In this document: in pieces, positions 1-13,300 of the stretch | Layout: each line of letters begins with the position of its first letter | Position numbering within the stretch: the stretch's first letter is position 1 | Assembly (NCBI GenBank): GCA_903813345.2 | Contig: CAIIXF020000003.1 | Span: forward strand, 32,425,151-32,489,150 | Length of the DNA: 64,000 nucleotides | Reading direction: 5' to 3' | From: Owenia fusiformis | Lineage: Eukaryota; Annelida; Polychaeta; Sabellida; Oweniidae | Position numbers and translations under genes: made by a program | The notes under the pieces: model-generated | Seen by the model: the letters and a program-made list of their open reading frames with translations, nothing else | Database searches by the model: none | What the model was told of the DNA's origin: nothing

Positions 1-861
1 GCCCATGGGCTAAATATTGAAAATCCTCATTGAAGTAATTTTGTAATGACCATAATATAAGTTTTATATTTTGAGGGAAATTATGGGTATGCAACAAGAT
101 AGCTTGAGAAAAACACTTATAACAAAACCACTATTTAGTCTGCTATATGAAGTTCTTAAAAGTAGCAAATGTAATCTGAATTTAATCTCTGAACTATTAG
201 AATTCAGTTTTCAAATAAATGCCCAGTGGGCTTATAATTAAGGGAAAGAGAGAAATTTAACAAAAATTAGACCTTACTTTAAATTAAATGCCCAGGGCCT
301 TATTACGAGAAAATCTAATACAAAAAAGTTTTGTGTAATTTTATTCATGCCTTTGTTAGAGTAGAACCAGGTGGATGTGATGAGTGAAAGTGATTTTTTT
401 GAATATTAAATAAAACATGATAAATAAAAAAATGAATGTGATTTGAAGCAAAAATTACTGTAAAATAAGAATTCTTCCATTATAGATTTCTGTGGTAATA
501 GATTTTTTCTGATTTTCAACAAATTATAGTTACACCCAAAAATGTCTTGATTTACAGTATCATTTATTTTGAAAAAACAAAATCTGAATTTGATCATAAA
601 ATGTATATCTATTAATATAATCGAAATTGACATTGTTGAGATGTAATTTTGATTGGGTCCTACATCAAAGATGAATCAACCAAACATCAATTTATGAGAG
701 ATTTTATTTCAACAAATGTTGATATGTTTGATATTTTAGTTATTTATTTTTATAGCCACAAATTATGAATGTGAAATATGATGAAAAACAATAAATGATG
801 TAACTTGAATATATTTTATGAATAATTAGCTTTAGTTTCAATTGCTCTTGCTTGATTTCAG
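1..861 (+). other. Probable intron upstream of the first terminal exon
   Basis: AT-rich sequence with no convincing exon. It ends in a pyrimidine-rich tract and cag acceptor immediately before the coding exon at 862, so it is most simply the last intron of that gene. A 75-codon minus-strand frame here has low-complexity Phe/Ile/Ser composition and no splice context, so it is not called. Confidence 0.5.
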
Positions 862-1132
862 ATCCAGAGAGGCTGAAGAGAATGAGCTATCATACGAAAC
901 ATGGTTGAAAGAAACCAAAAAACAAGAACGAAAATTATCTCGTCAAGAAACCAGAGCCAAAATAAAATTTGAAAGTCAAAAGGTGGACCGAATTAGCGAG
1001 AATACTAAAACCGCAATAAAAAATTGGGCAAAAAGGAGTAAAGATGTTGAAGAGGCAAAGGTTGTGCCATTGGCGGTAGAACAAATCAAGAAGGGTGGTA
1101 GAATTAGAAAACCTGAGATAGTGGCGAGTTGA
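862..1132 (+). CDS. Terminal exon of an unrecognised gene with a charged, basic C-terminus
   Basis: The exon opens after a good acceptor (gcttgatttcag at 850-861). It reads with one base completing a split codon and ends at a TGA at 1130-1132. The roughly 90 residues are rich in Lys, Glu and Arg (SYETWLKETKKQERKL, then ISENTKTAIKNWAKRSKD) and predict a long helix or coiled coil, followed by a short basic tail ending PEIVAS. The rest of the gene lies left of the window. The composition resembles C-termini of cytoskeletal or microtubule-associated coiled-coil proteins, but I recognise no family signature and assign no function. A polyadenylation signal follows at 1518. The exon is likely real because of its acceptor, open frame and biased composition. 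The gene identity is unknown. Confidence 0.6.
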
Positions 1133-1540
1133 TCAGGGAACAATCAAAGGAAGACATCCAATTGATTTGCTGTTTGTCTGAGATTGAAGGAGTTATACAT
1201 CTTTGCACAATTGGTTGTCACTTTGACCGACGGGAGCCGAGTGAACAAAGATGGGAGGTAAAATGGATCCATCCAATCACTTGCTGTTTATCATTGGTGT
1301 TGTATGATGATGTTTTGTTCACCATGGTAACGAGTCCACTGTGCCTACATTGTGTGCTTGCAATGGAGTAAAACAGACCAGATGATTCATTCCCTTCACT
1401 GGGGTATTATTGCTTATTATGAATACCAATCATGGCGTTTAATTCACCTTAAGCCATTGTACGCTTATGATGGTGTGCTTATGGGTTCACACATTGGAGG
1501 AAGTGTGTTAATTTTTGAATAAAATATACAAAATATGTGA
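1133..1540 (+). other. 3' untranslated region of the first gene
   Basis: Sequence between the TGA at 1130-1132 and an AATAAA at 1518-1523. An 80-codon frame beginning at 1129 has no coding character and overlaps the stop, so it is treated as UTR. Confidence 0.5.
1518..1523 (+). terminator. Polyadenylation signal AATAAA
   Basis: Canonical hexamer 386 bases after the stop of the first gene, in an A/T-rich setting. It is the first canonical hexamer after the stop. Confidence 0.4.
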
Positions 1541-3185
1541 ACTTTTATAAAAATGAGAGTTTTAGAAAGAAAATCATGTATAATCATAAATGGATAGCAA
1601 TCGATTTGCAAGTTCTTGCGCCTTTCACATTGTACTCAAATTGTAGTCAGGGGAACTGAATGGATATATCCAAAATTAAGAAACATGTTGCAGGGATAGA
1701 AAACCCATAGAGAACCCAACCACCAAGAGCATGCCTAGATCATGCAATATCATGGGATACACTATTGTAAGAAAGCAGACCTTATGTGTGCTGTATGTGC
1801 TGTCATGCTACAGGTTCCTGGTTCTTGTCATTTTGATACTCATCATATCTTTCTGTTTCACTGGAAAAACATTACATGAAGAAGAAATGATATGATGTGG
1901 TGTATTTAAGCATGATTGGTTGATTTTCCAATCCAAAATGTTCTCTTAAATTATATACCAATGAGATTATGGAATAGAGTATTAAATGTAATTGAAGAAT
2001 TATGACTTCCTGATGAGATTTTAGTAGTGAGATTTTTACAAAAAAGAATAAATTTGTTGTTCTTATTTATATTATTCTAAAAATTAATATGTATTTATTC
2101 TTCTATATTTACAATGCTACTAAAAGTAGTAATAAAATTTAATATATATTTTTTTGTGTAAAAATAATAAAAAATAAATGATAAAAAAAAAACATTACAT
2201 TTTTATTATGTCCATTTGATTATTGAATTGACATTATTGCAGAATTGAATAAGGGAATTATTTTGAAATAAAGCCAGAACATGGTAGGCTTTTTAGAAAA
2301 TAGGCATGATATATGGTAAAATTTAATATCAACCATCCAATAAAGTTCCATCATTTAATTAATTTATTTATTTAGACATACACCTTTAACAGTAACAATA
2401 AGGTGCATCTAATGGAAAGACAATCAAAGTGACAAATTGGTTAAAAATTATTTTCTCATCAGAAACTCTTTATTAGTAATAATTTCCACCTTCATGTATT
2501 TCACAGTTGCTGATATCTGTGAATTTGTGTGCAGCATCTAGTATGCTAGTGGTGGACTAATTTTACTGTTCAGCTCCAGATCTCCATCCTTTAAATTCAG
2601 TTCCTTCCTTTTTCCAAAAAGAATGAGGTACAAGTTCTGGAGACCTGTCTTCGGAGGATGCAGATCTCAAAAATATGAAAATGCTGTTAATCATAAAATG
2701 TTCACATTTATTTTCATAAAATCAGGGCATTCAGATTCTCCTTCATCTGTAAAACTATTTGCACTATTGTAATTCAACACTCATTTATCTCGAGTTTGGT
2801 TTTATTTTGTTTTTTCTTAATCTACAAAAAAGCCAATGGACTTTGATTCTATGTTTACTGTCTACTGTTAGCATAATGTAGATTGTGACTTGATGTGTTC
2901 TAAATATTCAGCATCTTTGAAATTCTTTGGTGATCTTTTTTCTTCCCTGCTTGTAACACAATTTCCTTTTTAGCATAGTAAAACAAATAATGACGTATGT
3001 TTGCCATATGATAATCCTTGAAATTCTTTAACCAATAAAAACAACAAATACATCTGTAGCCTAATTGTACATGTACAAGTCATTTGAAACAAAACTCTGT
3101 TTTAGTCAAATAATTCATTTTAAACTTTATTCAGTATGTCATTTATAATACGTACATGTTATATATCAATAGATCACATTTGTTA
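1541..3185. other. Intergenic AT-rich stretch without a visible gene
   Basis: No exon-like segment with splice sites was seen. It contains one copy (1824-1870) of a short dispersed repeat also present near 27767, and an extremely A/T-rich patch around 2040-2190. Confidence 0.4.
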
Positions 3186-3372
3186 ATACACACACATGTT
3201 TTCAAACTGTGACAAATATTATTTGCATTATTTTCAAACTTTGCATGAGGCCTTTAATACCAGAATACTGGTTTGCATGTATTTCAAACTGGATGCATAT
3301 TTTTTCCAATATTTTTTTCAAACTTTGCATGGGGCCTTTAATACACATACATGTATTCCAACTGTGATATAT
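3186..3372 (+). repeat. Imperfect tandem repeat, about 80-bp unit
   Basis: The phrase tttcaaactttgcatg followed by gGcctttaatac occurs twice about 80-90 bases apart, flanked by further partial copies (ttcaaactg, tccaactgtga). The 77-codon frame crossing it is a product of the repeat. Confidence 0.6.
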
Positions 3373-3812
3373 TATACTGTTTTATACTGTTTTTATACTG
3401 TTTTACGATACACAATAGTGATAAAGTGAAAATAACAATGGATAGATGTGATTTTGAGCTATGATGTGCTACAAGTTACTTAAACATCCCAAACTCCTGA
3501 ACATCTTTCCATCATTATGTTAAAAACGTTTTTGTGTTTTACAATAATATTGGTCATAATTGCTTTAAAGGGGCCTGTTTTTCATACATGTAAAGTCATG
3601 CAAAAAGCATAAAAATAGTTCAGTTTTACACCACCAAGACCCTTTAAGATGAGCATACAGCATTGATATGTTGTGTTATAAGTGTCTTAACATGGCAAGA
3701 AACTTTTGTCTATCAGAATAAGAATGAACATTTTTTACTTAACATACCAAGTCAGAGACGCAAATTATTTCATCATTTCACATTCAGCGATGCGCACCTT
3801 ATGTGGGTTGTA

Positions 3813-3883
3813 TACAGTAAACCTTGAATTTGTGAACAATTTATTTTTCACATATAAAATGTTCACATTGAGGTTTTACTGTA
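3813..3883. mobile_element. Short palindromic MITE of the CAGTAAAACC family
   Basis: About 71 bases with inverted ends: acagtaaaccttgaa on the left and ttgaggttttactgt on the right, plus internal gtgaac/gttcac. The same terminal words recur near 7885, 24955, 52623-52969, 57472 and 61108, which defines a dispersed family. Confidence 0.55.
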
Positions 3884-5060
3884 CAACATTAGAGACACTA
3901 GTTACTTGAAATGTGAGCAAATATTTGGACAGATTTGTTACATGAGCTTAACTTTATTATTCTAAAAATATAGGAACATCGCCATTGATAAGGTTACTAG
4001 TATCCATCATTTTACACCAATCTACCCTATAATTTACTCTCTATCTACCCCCACCCCATATCCCATTTTGCTAACACAGCCAACAGTCATCAGCTATCAA
4101 GTCACCTAATTGAGAACAACATTAATGTAAAAAAAGGTATCACTATTTGTAAAAATCCAGGCATCAATTTTTCCTTATCCTTTACTTGATACAAGTATAT
4201 GTACATGTAATTAAAAATGCTTTAAAATCAGGGGTGATTTGAATCCAAACAACATCTTATAGTTTTGCTTCAAGTTCCGATTAATCCCCGCTCCAAAACT
4301 ATTTCCTATTTTGCAATTAAACTGGAAATTAATTTAAAGTAGGGTGGGTACATTTAAATATGGCAAGTTCTGACTGTCTATAGCCAAGTAGAATTTTTAT
4401 TTACAAACATTAAAATCTACAATAATTTTGAATTGGCCTACCCCATAACATTACGAACATAAAATTGTTATTTACAGGCTCCAAAATTCTGTGTATGATA
4501 CCACGTTTTAATTTTCAATGTAGTTAAATTCAAAGAGGTAGAAAGATGGTCACAATGTCTGCTAAAAGTACCAAGAAATATGGACGTCTTGTCAAAATAA
4601 AGCATTTATTTCTTGTACACAAAATACAATGAAACTGTATCTTAATGTTTAGCAGAAAATATGAGATGAACAACACTTTTTGAAAGGCCTCAAGACTCTT
4701 ATAAGATAGGAGGTTTACAGTATTTATAAAACAATTACATCGCCTATATTTATATAACTTTTGTAAAAAATAATTGTACAGTTCAATAACATTATTGTAA
4801 ACAATCACCTTGATCAAATTGTTATATTAAGATCTAAACTGAAACCTTGCCCAAAAATACAGATCCACATAATTGTTAAACCAGTGCGTACAACACATAA
4901 ATTCAAATGGATATTCTATATCAATAAAATCTTGAATGTAAAATAATTTTTACATTTTACTAAAACATTTCCATTTGAATTAAATTGACATTAGAAATGG
5001 ACTAGCCAAAAATCCAGGCAGACATTTCTTGGCTAGGGAGGGGTTAAGCATTTGGAGTTA
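3884..5060. other. Intergenic stretch without a visible gene
   Basis: A 95-codon minus-strand frame at 4530-4817 is low-complexity (Ile/Leu/Tyr/Asn) and has no supporting splice or start context. I see nothing else in this stretch. Confidence 0.4.
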
Positions 5061-5480
5061 ATCTCATGCATTTTGTATGAATATATACAGGTACATAATC
5101 AATGCACTGTGTATGTATATGCATGTATATAATTCATGCATTTTGTATGAATATATGCATGTACATAATCAATGCACTGTGTATGTATATGCATGTATAT
5201 AATTCATGCATTTTTTATGAATATATACATGTACATAATCAATGCACTGTGTATGTATATGGATGTATATAATTCATGCATTCTTTATGAATATATACAT
5301 GTACATAATCAATGCACTGTGTATGTATATGGATGTATATAATTCATGCATTTTGTATGAATATATGCATGTACATAATCCACACATTGTTATGAATCTA
5401 CACATGTACATTTAATGCATTGTGTATGAACATATGCACGTGTACATGTGCATTACACAAGCATTATGTATGGATGGATA
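5061..5480 (+). repeat. 70-bp minisatellite, about six units
   Basis: Units begin at 5061, 5131, 5201, 5271 and 5341 with exact 70-base spacing, each opening with a(a)ttcatgcatt. The first four are nearly identical. The fifth decays into a degenerate sixth by about 5480. Each unit is itself two diverged 35-base halves (catgcattttgtatgaata / atgcactgtgtatgtatat). Confidence 0.9.
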
Positions 5481-6392
5481 TATGCATGTACATATTATTA
5501 TCTGTATTGCTATCAAATATATTGCTCGTTACATATGTTAAATTCAGTTTTTGATAAATGTCTGTCGTCATATTTTGTACAAGTTCAACATTCAATTAAA
5601 TGATCAATCTCTTAGGAGAAAGTAAATTAACCATTTATTGACCATCTATTTTTGAACTTTCATTTATAATTTTTATTATATTTGTAAAAATTATCATGGA
5701 CAAATCTTTAACAATCAAAATCTACTAAAATGCTGACATATCTTAATATTGATGAACAACTTTTTTGTTTTTGTTTGTCTTTCTCTAAAATGCGCTTATA
5801 GATGTATGCCATTATTCGACAACATCAGAATAATGTTATTATTACATAATGTCATTAATAAATGCCATTACTATGCGATGTCAGCAATAAAAGCCATAAT
5901 TCTATGATGTCATCAATAAATGCCTTTACTCTATGACATCATCAATTAATGTGTATCCATATTTCAATAGACGGTCAACAAAGGGTTAATAAATAAATGA
6001 AGGTGCTAGTATTACATCATGTACAATGTTAATCTGACATGCACTTATGTGCAGGGGACACCCACATTCTATTGGCCTCAATACATTATAATACATACAT
6101 TTACTTTATATACAAAATAGTTTACAATCCTCATATATTGGAGGACGTTCAATCATTTCTGATAAAATATCAAATGTATAAAATTATTCATAAATTCAAT
6201 TTTTTATAATACATGTACTTCTCTTCTTGTGCTTTAATATATTCAATAATTTTATGATATCATAAAATTCGAATTCCGATATTTAAAATATAATATCAAC
6301 TTATTCAATGATGCCAAATTTTCTTTGATGCTTAAAATAACAGTACAATGTCTCTAAAATATTGATCTATGAAAATTATTTTGAATTCCGTT
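5481..6392 (-). other. par-6 3' untranslated and downstream region
   Basis: Region beyond the par-6 stop on the minus strand. Minus-strand polyadenylation candidates include an ATTAAA near 6234 and an AATAAA at 5634-5639, and neither is decisive. It also contains a 29-bp tandem repeat at 5849-5952. Confidence 0.4.
5849..5952 (+). repeat. 29-bp tandem repeat, 3.5 units
   Basis: Units start at 5849, 5878, 5907 and 5936. The consensus opens atgtcatcaataaatgcc and ends near ctatg. Divergence between units is modest. Confidence 0.75.
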
Positions 6393-7345
6393 CTAAAGTG
6401 TTACCAGCTCTTTATCTTCCTTTACTTCTGGCGTTTCCAATGCAATCAATGCTTTTTTATCTTCGACTTCCACATTGTCATTTTTATCACTTTTTATAAT
6501 TTCAGTTTTAGTGATAATTTTTGTATCATTGTCAGTGTTCTTTGTTGTTGTTGTTGTTACTGTTGTCTCAGTTGTCTTGACAACTGTATTGTTAGGTGAT
6601 GATGATGTCACAATGACAACATCACTGGTCTCTGATTTGGTTGGTGAATTTAGTGAAGGTGAACTTTGTGAACTGGGTGACTTTGAAGAGGGTGGGGGTG
6701 AAGTGTTAGTAGACCCCTCCCCTGTTTTTATCAAGTCTTTTACTTCATCTTCCTCTTCCTCTCCCTCATTGGTCGTGTGATAAGCTTTCACTTCATCTGA
6801 ATCCATAGATTTTCCAGAACGTGCGGACTGATATGAACTTAAAGAGGTATTAGACGTGCGACCAACCCCACCCCTGTGTGGCTGGTTCCTTTGATTAACT
6901 GGCTTTACTGTAATGATCAAATTCGAGGAATTAGCAACCATCATGTCAGTCACCTGATCTAGTGTTTTACCATTCACTTCAATCCCATTCACCTCTAACA
7001 CTTCATCATTAACAGCCAACAATCCCGTACTTTCCGCCAATCCTCCCGGCACTAACCGTGATATAAAAATCCCTGGTACTTTTTCTAATCCTTCAGGCGT
7101 GACACGTACACTAGTACCGTCACGGATGTAAAATCCCAATGGCTTATCTGTGCCATTTTTCATAAGTTTAACACGTCTATGAGTCTCGGGAATAAGATCA
7201 ACATCAATAATTGCCGAAACTCTCCGGAAATCCTCCGGTAAACTTATGTTAAAATGAGGCTTTAGGGGTTGGTCGCCACTGAATAGTTTGGTGAGGGGGC
7301 GGGGCTTCTTGCGCAGTATAACATTGTTTAGGTCAACATAGTCAC
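6393..7345 (-). CDS. par-6: par-6 coding exon 3: semi-CRIB, PDZ and C-terminal tail
   Basis: The 953-nt terminal coding exon begins after a minus-strand ttccag acceptor and completes the Gly codon split with exon 2. It carries the semi-CRIB, the whole PDZ domain and a low-complexity tail of about 165 residues with an acidic EGEEEEDE block and a Thr run ([12 protein letters not shown]). It ends with TAG at 6393-6395. Plus-strand frames over this region are antisense shadows. Confidence 0.95.
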
Positions 7346-10300
7346 CTGGAAATACATTAATAAATAGTTTAGGTTCATTCAAATTAGTTTGCATAAATGT
7401 TATTATATTGAGGCCTGGTTCTTAACATACATATTTTCTAAATGTATGTGGCACACACCATGATACCACCTTTAACACATACATTTTCTTTACTAATGCA
7501 ACATACACCTACCATAACATACACATTTTCTACCTTAGCCTTTGCATGAAAATATGAACAAACATAATGTTGTCCTTGACTTCTATAAATGCATCTACCA
7601 TATGGAAGAGACCATATACGGAATTTTTATAATAGGAATTCAACTGGAATGCAAAATACATGTATAGTAAATAACAACACTTGACTTAGAAGAACATCTT
7701 TAATCAAGTTAATATATTGGGTGAGGATACCATAATCTAATTGGCAAACCATCCTTATTTCAACTTATGGGATACTATTAAACCACAAAAGGATTGGCAA
7801 CATCCTCATATGACCTCTTCCTGTCCTTGAATAGTAAACACCTAGAATACTGTTGACCATGGAATAAGAAACACATTGTGATAACAGTAAAACCTGTATG
7901 AACACCTCTCAATATGAACACCTCTCAAAGTTCATACCTTGTTAAGAAAAAAACACAGGAAAATCACTATAATGTGGGTTCCATATTAGATATGAGATGA
8001 TGGAAACTGATATGTGTTGACGAAATCTATACATCATTTACATGAAATATATTTTTTCTGGCAAACATCTTGTTAACTGAATCATCACTGTAAGAATCAA
8101 AACACTTGTGATTGAAATACTTCTATGATTTCAACAACTATTTTGTCATTTACATGCATTTAAAGGACTCTGTCAGTTGAACAGCACAACTCCATGATAG
8201 TTTAATTTACATAGCAGATACATACAGCATAAAGATTATACTGTGAATGTATTTCAAAGGTTGAAACTTGTAAACTTTGCTCTATGACTAACATCAATTT
8301 ATGCAGGCAATCATGATAAACACACAAAATCAGGTGGTAAAACATAAAGTAAATATTGATATTTGGTCAAATAAACAGTGAATTGACCACCATGTAGGAT
8401 GTGGGTGGAGAAGTAACACTTAAAACTAGAGCTGATACAATTCCCAAGGACATTTCATTGTTTCTTATAACCAATCGCCTCCAGGTAATATGTAAAAAGT
8501 TGAAACAATCAATGTCATTTGTCTAGTTATATTTTTGAGGTTTTCCTGATCTCAGAAAAGCACTTCCTTGTTCCTTGTGGGCTACTATAGATCATCCCTT
8601 TATGGATTCAGCTATGTAAATAGAGGGAGGGGGAGTTTGGGCGGATTTAATTAAGAAGGTTAATGGATGGGCTTACACTTACACGGATTAAATTAGAATA
8701 TTTTTTAACAGGCAAAATGGTTGTAAACAACAAGCAATTGAAAATTCTAACTTTTCAACATGAAAACAATTGCAAAATTCTTCAAAACAATGGGCAATTG
8801 AGAAAATTAGAGAAAATCGCCTGCTGCTAATTATTTAAACCACTTTGACTTAATAATAATATACCAATACATGTATATACTCTATGTACCTAGTTCTTTC
8901 TGATAATTTTCAAATTCATGGATTCCTAAAACTGAAATGTGGTGAACACGTTAACACTTTGAATATCAGAGCCTAGTACATAAGGTAGATGAAGCTCTTT
9001 TTTAGAAAAGAAAAATCATTTTTTGGGGAAATGGCATCAACAAAGTATATTCAGTGGGTAAAGATAATACTAGAAATCTAGGGTATTACCAAATATTGAA
9101 TTAATAATTAACACTAAAATATGTTAGATATCATATATCCACCCACAGGTATAAAGTTCAAGGTAATTTGTGCTTTATTTTGATATATTAGAACTTGGCA
9201 AGGTAAAACAGTACAGAAAGTAAAGGAGGTCAGCACCCAGAAATCAAACACACATAGATGACCAATCAGCATTAAGCTTTTTACATAGAGATGAAGCAGG
9301 AGTCCAGAGAATCATGGGTATATGAATGATTTCTTGTAATCCAAACTTCAAGAATGCAATTAACTTAAGGTTTTATCTGCAACTTCTCAAGACCTGTGGC
9401 ATCTTCAGAGATGACCTTTATGCTAACATGATACTTAAACAAAATACCAAGATTATCTTTTATGAAAAAGTGAACGGATATCAGAAGAAAAAACAGGCTT
9501 GTTATTCATGGGAAAAATTATTTTACATCCTCTAACTAATATGGTAACATCAAAAAAGATGCATCTTCTCTTTACTTTATGGTTACAGGAGTGGTCGTTA
9601 TTAAGAGCAATGAAAAATAAGCAATGAAACATCAGGAGCTTTTATCATAAGCAATTATAATGTAATGTAGGTCAATTATCAAATTTATCAGGAATGGGAA
9701 ATAATTTTTATTTCCAGACAATGTATGGCTAGGACTCTAAAACTCCTCATAGTTAACAGAAGTGTTCAGTTTCAAAATCTGAACTCCACCATTTGTATTT
9801 CCTCATTGTTCAATGCCATTTCTAATGAATACATGTACCTATATATATACTTGTTTGGCTGATGATGTTAAAGACATAAAAAACATTGTTTTATAAACTG
9901 GAGGTCTTTGGCTCTTTGGTACTTTGAACTGGATGAAATGAGTTAACCTTGGAGAAAAAAACATCTCTCACACAAATTATATTCTTTTGTTATGACTGAT
10001 ATATGGGTTGAGTTTATTGCTTGATTATGTTTACCTCATAACGGCTAATGGGTAGTGTTTTAATATGGGTCTGGTATAATGCACATCATACTCCACCCAT
10101 TGCCAAGATGTACTATAAAGAAAATGAGGAGGCTGAGGAATGTAGCAGATGAGAGTTGGAAATGGAAACCATTTCAATTCATTTGCTTGACTACTAGATT
10201 AAACACAGCAGCTTTTTCGTATTTTATGAGCATTCAATATATTTTTAGTCTCACTTTAAGCATTTATGACCCCTTCCCTCCCATAATACACATAATCTCT

Positions 10301-13300
10301 ACAAGAAGGTAAACAGGTAGGGACTTAATACAGAACTATAGCTTACCAGGCTTAAGCCTGTGCAATCGAGAATGAAAAAATGTTAGCTTTAATAAAAACG
10401 TTCAGATTATTGCACAGTAAGGAACTTAGTACATGGTATATATTGGATTCTGCAATTTAAGAAGCAAGTCGTAAAAATACCAGAGTAAGATTTCAATGCT
10501 ACTTAACAAGACTCCATAGAAGAAATACTATTATACACATGTTTCAGTGAACTTTGTGAAAATATGTTTTTGTAGTATATCATAGAAACATTATGTTTGG
10601 TTCAACAGTAGGTATTCTAGATACAAGTAAATCTACATTGTTCATAAAACATTCTCTTACACAAGTATGTTTATACTAGGTTAAAAATTCTCATTTGAGT
10701 TATGATAACAAAATATCCAAATACTGTAATGATTGTTAGTATAGTGGTGATATATGCTGCTACATACTGGGGGATTTATGCTGGATGTTACATACTGGGT
10801 GATTTATGCTGGGTGCTATAAGCTGGATGCTACATACTGGGTACTTAATGCTGGGTACTTTATGGTGGGTGCTACATCTTTGGTGCTATGCTGGGTGCTA
10901 CATGTTGGGTGCTATATGCTAGATGCTGGGTGCTATATGCTGGGTATAATGATTTTCTGACTGAATACTTTTTCTGATTTCAGGCTATAGTCTAGATCAA
11001 GGTAATTTATGCAGATTATGGGAAAGTTCTTGTGAACGATAGTGTAAGTGTGACATATAACCTGAGGGCCAGGATGCCATAGAATAAGATATCTCAAATT
11101 CCAAAACAATGAAGTTAAAAATGTAAATGATGCTACAACCTGCGTAAATTGATGTAAACATGTCAAAACACAGTTGCTCAAAACTGTACATCTTTGCTTT
11201 CCTGCCAAAAACTACTACAACAAAATATTGTTGATTTACTGGTTTTATGTAATATACAGTACATTATTTGATTTCAATGTTGTTCCATTGTTTCAAATAT
11301 GGTACTTGTACTCATGAAGATATTACACTGGTGTTGCAATGTGATTCATACTTTCAGCTCCATATTATCACCCAGTGTCTTTAAAATGATTTCAGCTTCC
11401 AAAAGTCAACTATTTTCCTGAATTATTTGCAGCAATGTTTTTTGAAATACTTTCCCAAATTGGCATCATAAATAAATTTCACAAATAAATGTTTAAGAGA
11501 TCACTGTCAAACGGTTACCCTGAGTATAGGAGCCTCGTACTTTAGGTAGGTGAAGCTGTCTTTTAAAGAAGTAAAATAAAACCAATCGGAAGGGATATCT
11601 GCTGATAGTGGACTAACGCTGAAAACAGTATCACAACTCCCATCCTTTCATATAAGTGTCACCCCTATGGTAGTGCACCAAGTACATTCACATAGTCACA
11701 CATACATGTATATCTAAATGGTTGACTTAATGAGAAATGACATTGATGACTTGATGTGGATTCCACAAGTCAAGTATATGTCATCACATGTTATCAACAT
11801 ATAAATAAGAGATAGCCCATGATGACATTTAAATCAACCACTGTGACAACATTTCAATGTAGAGCTACACATATATGATTTATGAACTGCTGATGTTCAC
11901 ACTTAGCAAGAGTTTTGCAACTAGACCAGATTTCTTTGAATTTAGTCATACATACAATGTACAAGCCTTAAAGAGGCTCAGGCTTCTTACCTCTAGAATA
12001 TAGTGATGAAGCATGCGAACAACAATGTTAAGAGAGTAATAAATATAATGGCATTTCTAGTCTAGCTTCAAGCACTCGTGACCTCCCCAACTAATGTGTT
12101 ATGTCGGTGAAGTACATAGTGGGAGGGGGAGGGGGGTTAGAGTCTTGAAGCAAGAATGTGACTTTGGTTTTTCAGGTTTGTATGCAAGACTAGTTTATTA
12201 TCATGGCTCAAATCATTATGGACTGCACAGTCTCTACCATTCTGATATTAATACCATCTCTGCAATGCACAAGAATTCTAGAAGGAAACTGAGAGAAGGC
12301 TGTGATATCTCACGATGAGTCTCTACCATCTCTCACAAGCTTTATAGTTTATTAGATAAATGGGGATCAGAATGAACCCAAGTGGAAAACTGAAAAATTC
12401 AATAAAAAGCAATTGCAAATATGGATCACATAAAAAAGGAATCTCATATCTCAAAGATAATTTTCATATTTTTATTATCTCTCATCAATATGACCTAGAT
12501 ATATATGAGCAAACACTAATATTGATAAGCAAATATGAGTGTGCTCTAATTATTAATTAATGCGACTATAATTCAAACAAGATATAATTAATTAATTAAT
12601 GAGACTACAATTCTAACAAGATCTCGCCAATACATGCTAATGTATACAGCCCAGGTTTGGTTAATCAAAAGTTAATTAGCCACAAGATGGGCATAGCTGG
12701 CAAAATACTGGAAATCACTATCAAGAGGATAACATTTAGTGTAAACCTACACACATTTTAGATTGTAGCTTTTAACAGGTGAAAGCAGTAAATCAGTCTG
12801 AGAGGAATTATTTGATACCACAACCATGACCAGGTGAAATTGGATCAAATGTAAAAGTTTCATTATCTACTTATTTGCATGTTGGTGTTAGCTTACATAG
12901 TACAGCAACATAATTATCAAAGCATGGGAAAGTGCATGACTTGGAAAAAAAGTTGTCAAGCATTATATTCTTCAAAAAATTGACAAGGAAATCCCAATAT
13001 ACAAAACATATTTGATCAAATCACCCATCATTTTCAATATAACATGATCAATATATCATATCCCTTTCAACTTCATTCAGTGGGAAACAAAAACATGATA
13101 CAGGAATAAAAGTTATTGCATGAATCATCCAAAATGTCAATTCATGATGTGTGATTGTGAATTCATGAAATGTTAAATGCATGCATGATGAATGCTTGAT
13201 AAAGCTGCAGGGATAAATAACACAAAACAATACATGTTCATACATTAAAACACTTCAGATAAGTAAGAGCATATGTAAAAGACCCAACTAAAGAACCATG

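Larger units (their letters stand above)
7346..13297 (-). other. par-6 intron 2, distal part
   Basis: Intronic on the minus strand. Contents: a partial CAGTAAAACC-family repeat at 7885-7945, two copies of a short GAAGCTCTTT-type repeat (8971-9020 and 11531-11580), and a GCTGGGTGCTACAT minisatellite (10753-10948). Minus-strand frames at 10933 and 13048 lack splice context and coding character. I find no further exon. Confidence 0.5.

Noticed and set aside
6369-6780. Plus-strand frames opposite the par-6 terminal exon
   Set aside because: Antisense shadows of the low-complexity Thr/Ser/Glu tail, with no splice context.
10754-10960. 68-codon frame of Leu/Gly/Cys/Tyr repeats
   Set aside because: Pure translation of the GCTGGGTGCTACAT minisatellite.
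10933-11208. Two overlapping minus-strand frames
   Set aside because: They overlap each other in different frames, lack splice sites and show no family resemblance.
12094-12318. 74-codon plus frame ([14 protein letters not shown]...)
   Set aside because: Contains a G-rich run translated as Gly/Arg. No acceptor or donor and no conservation signal visible.
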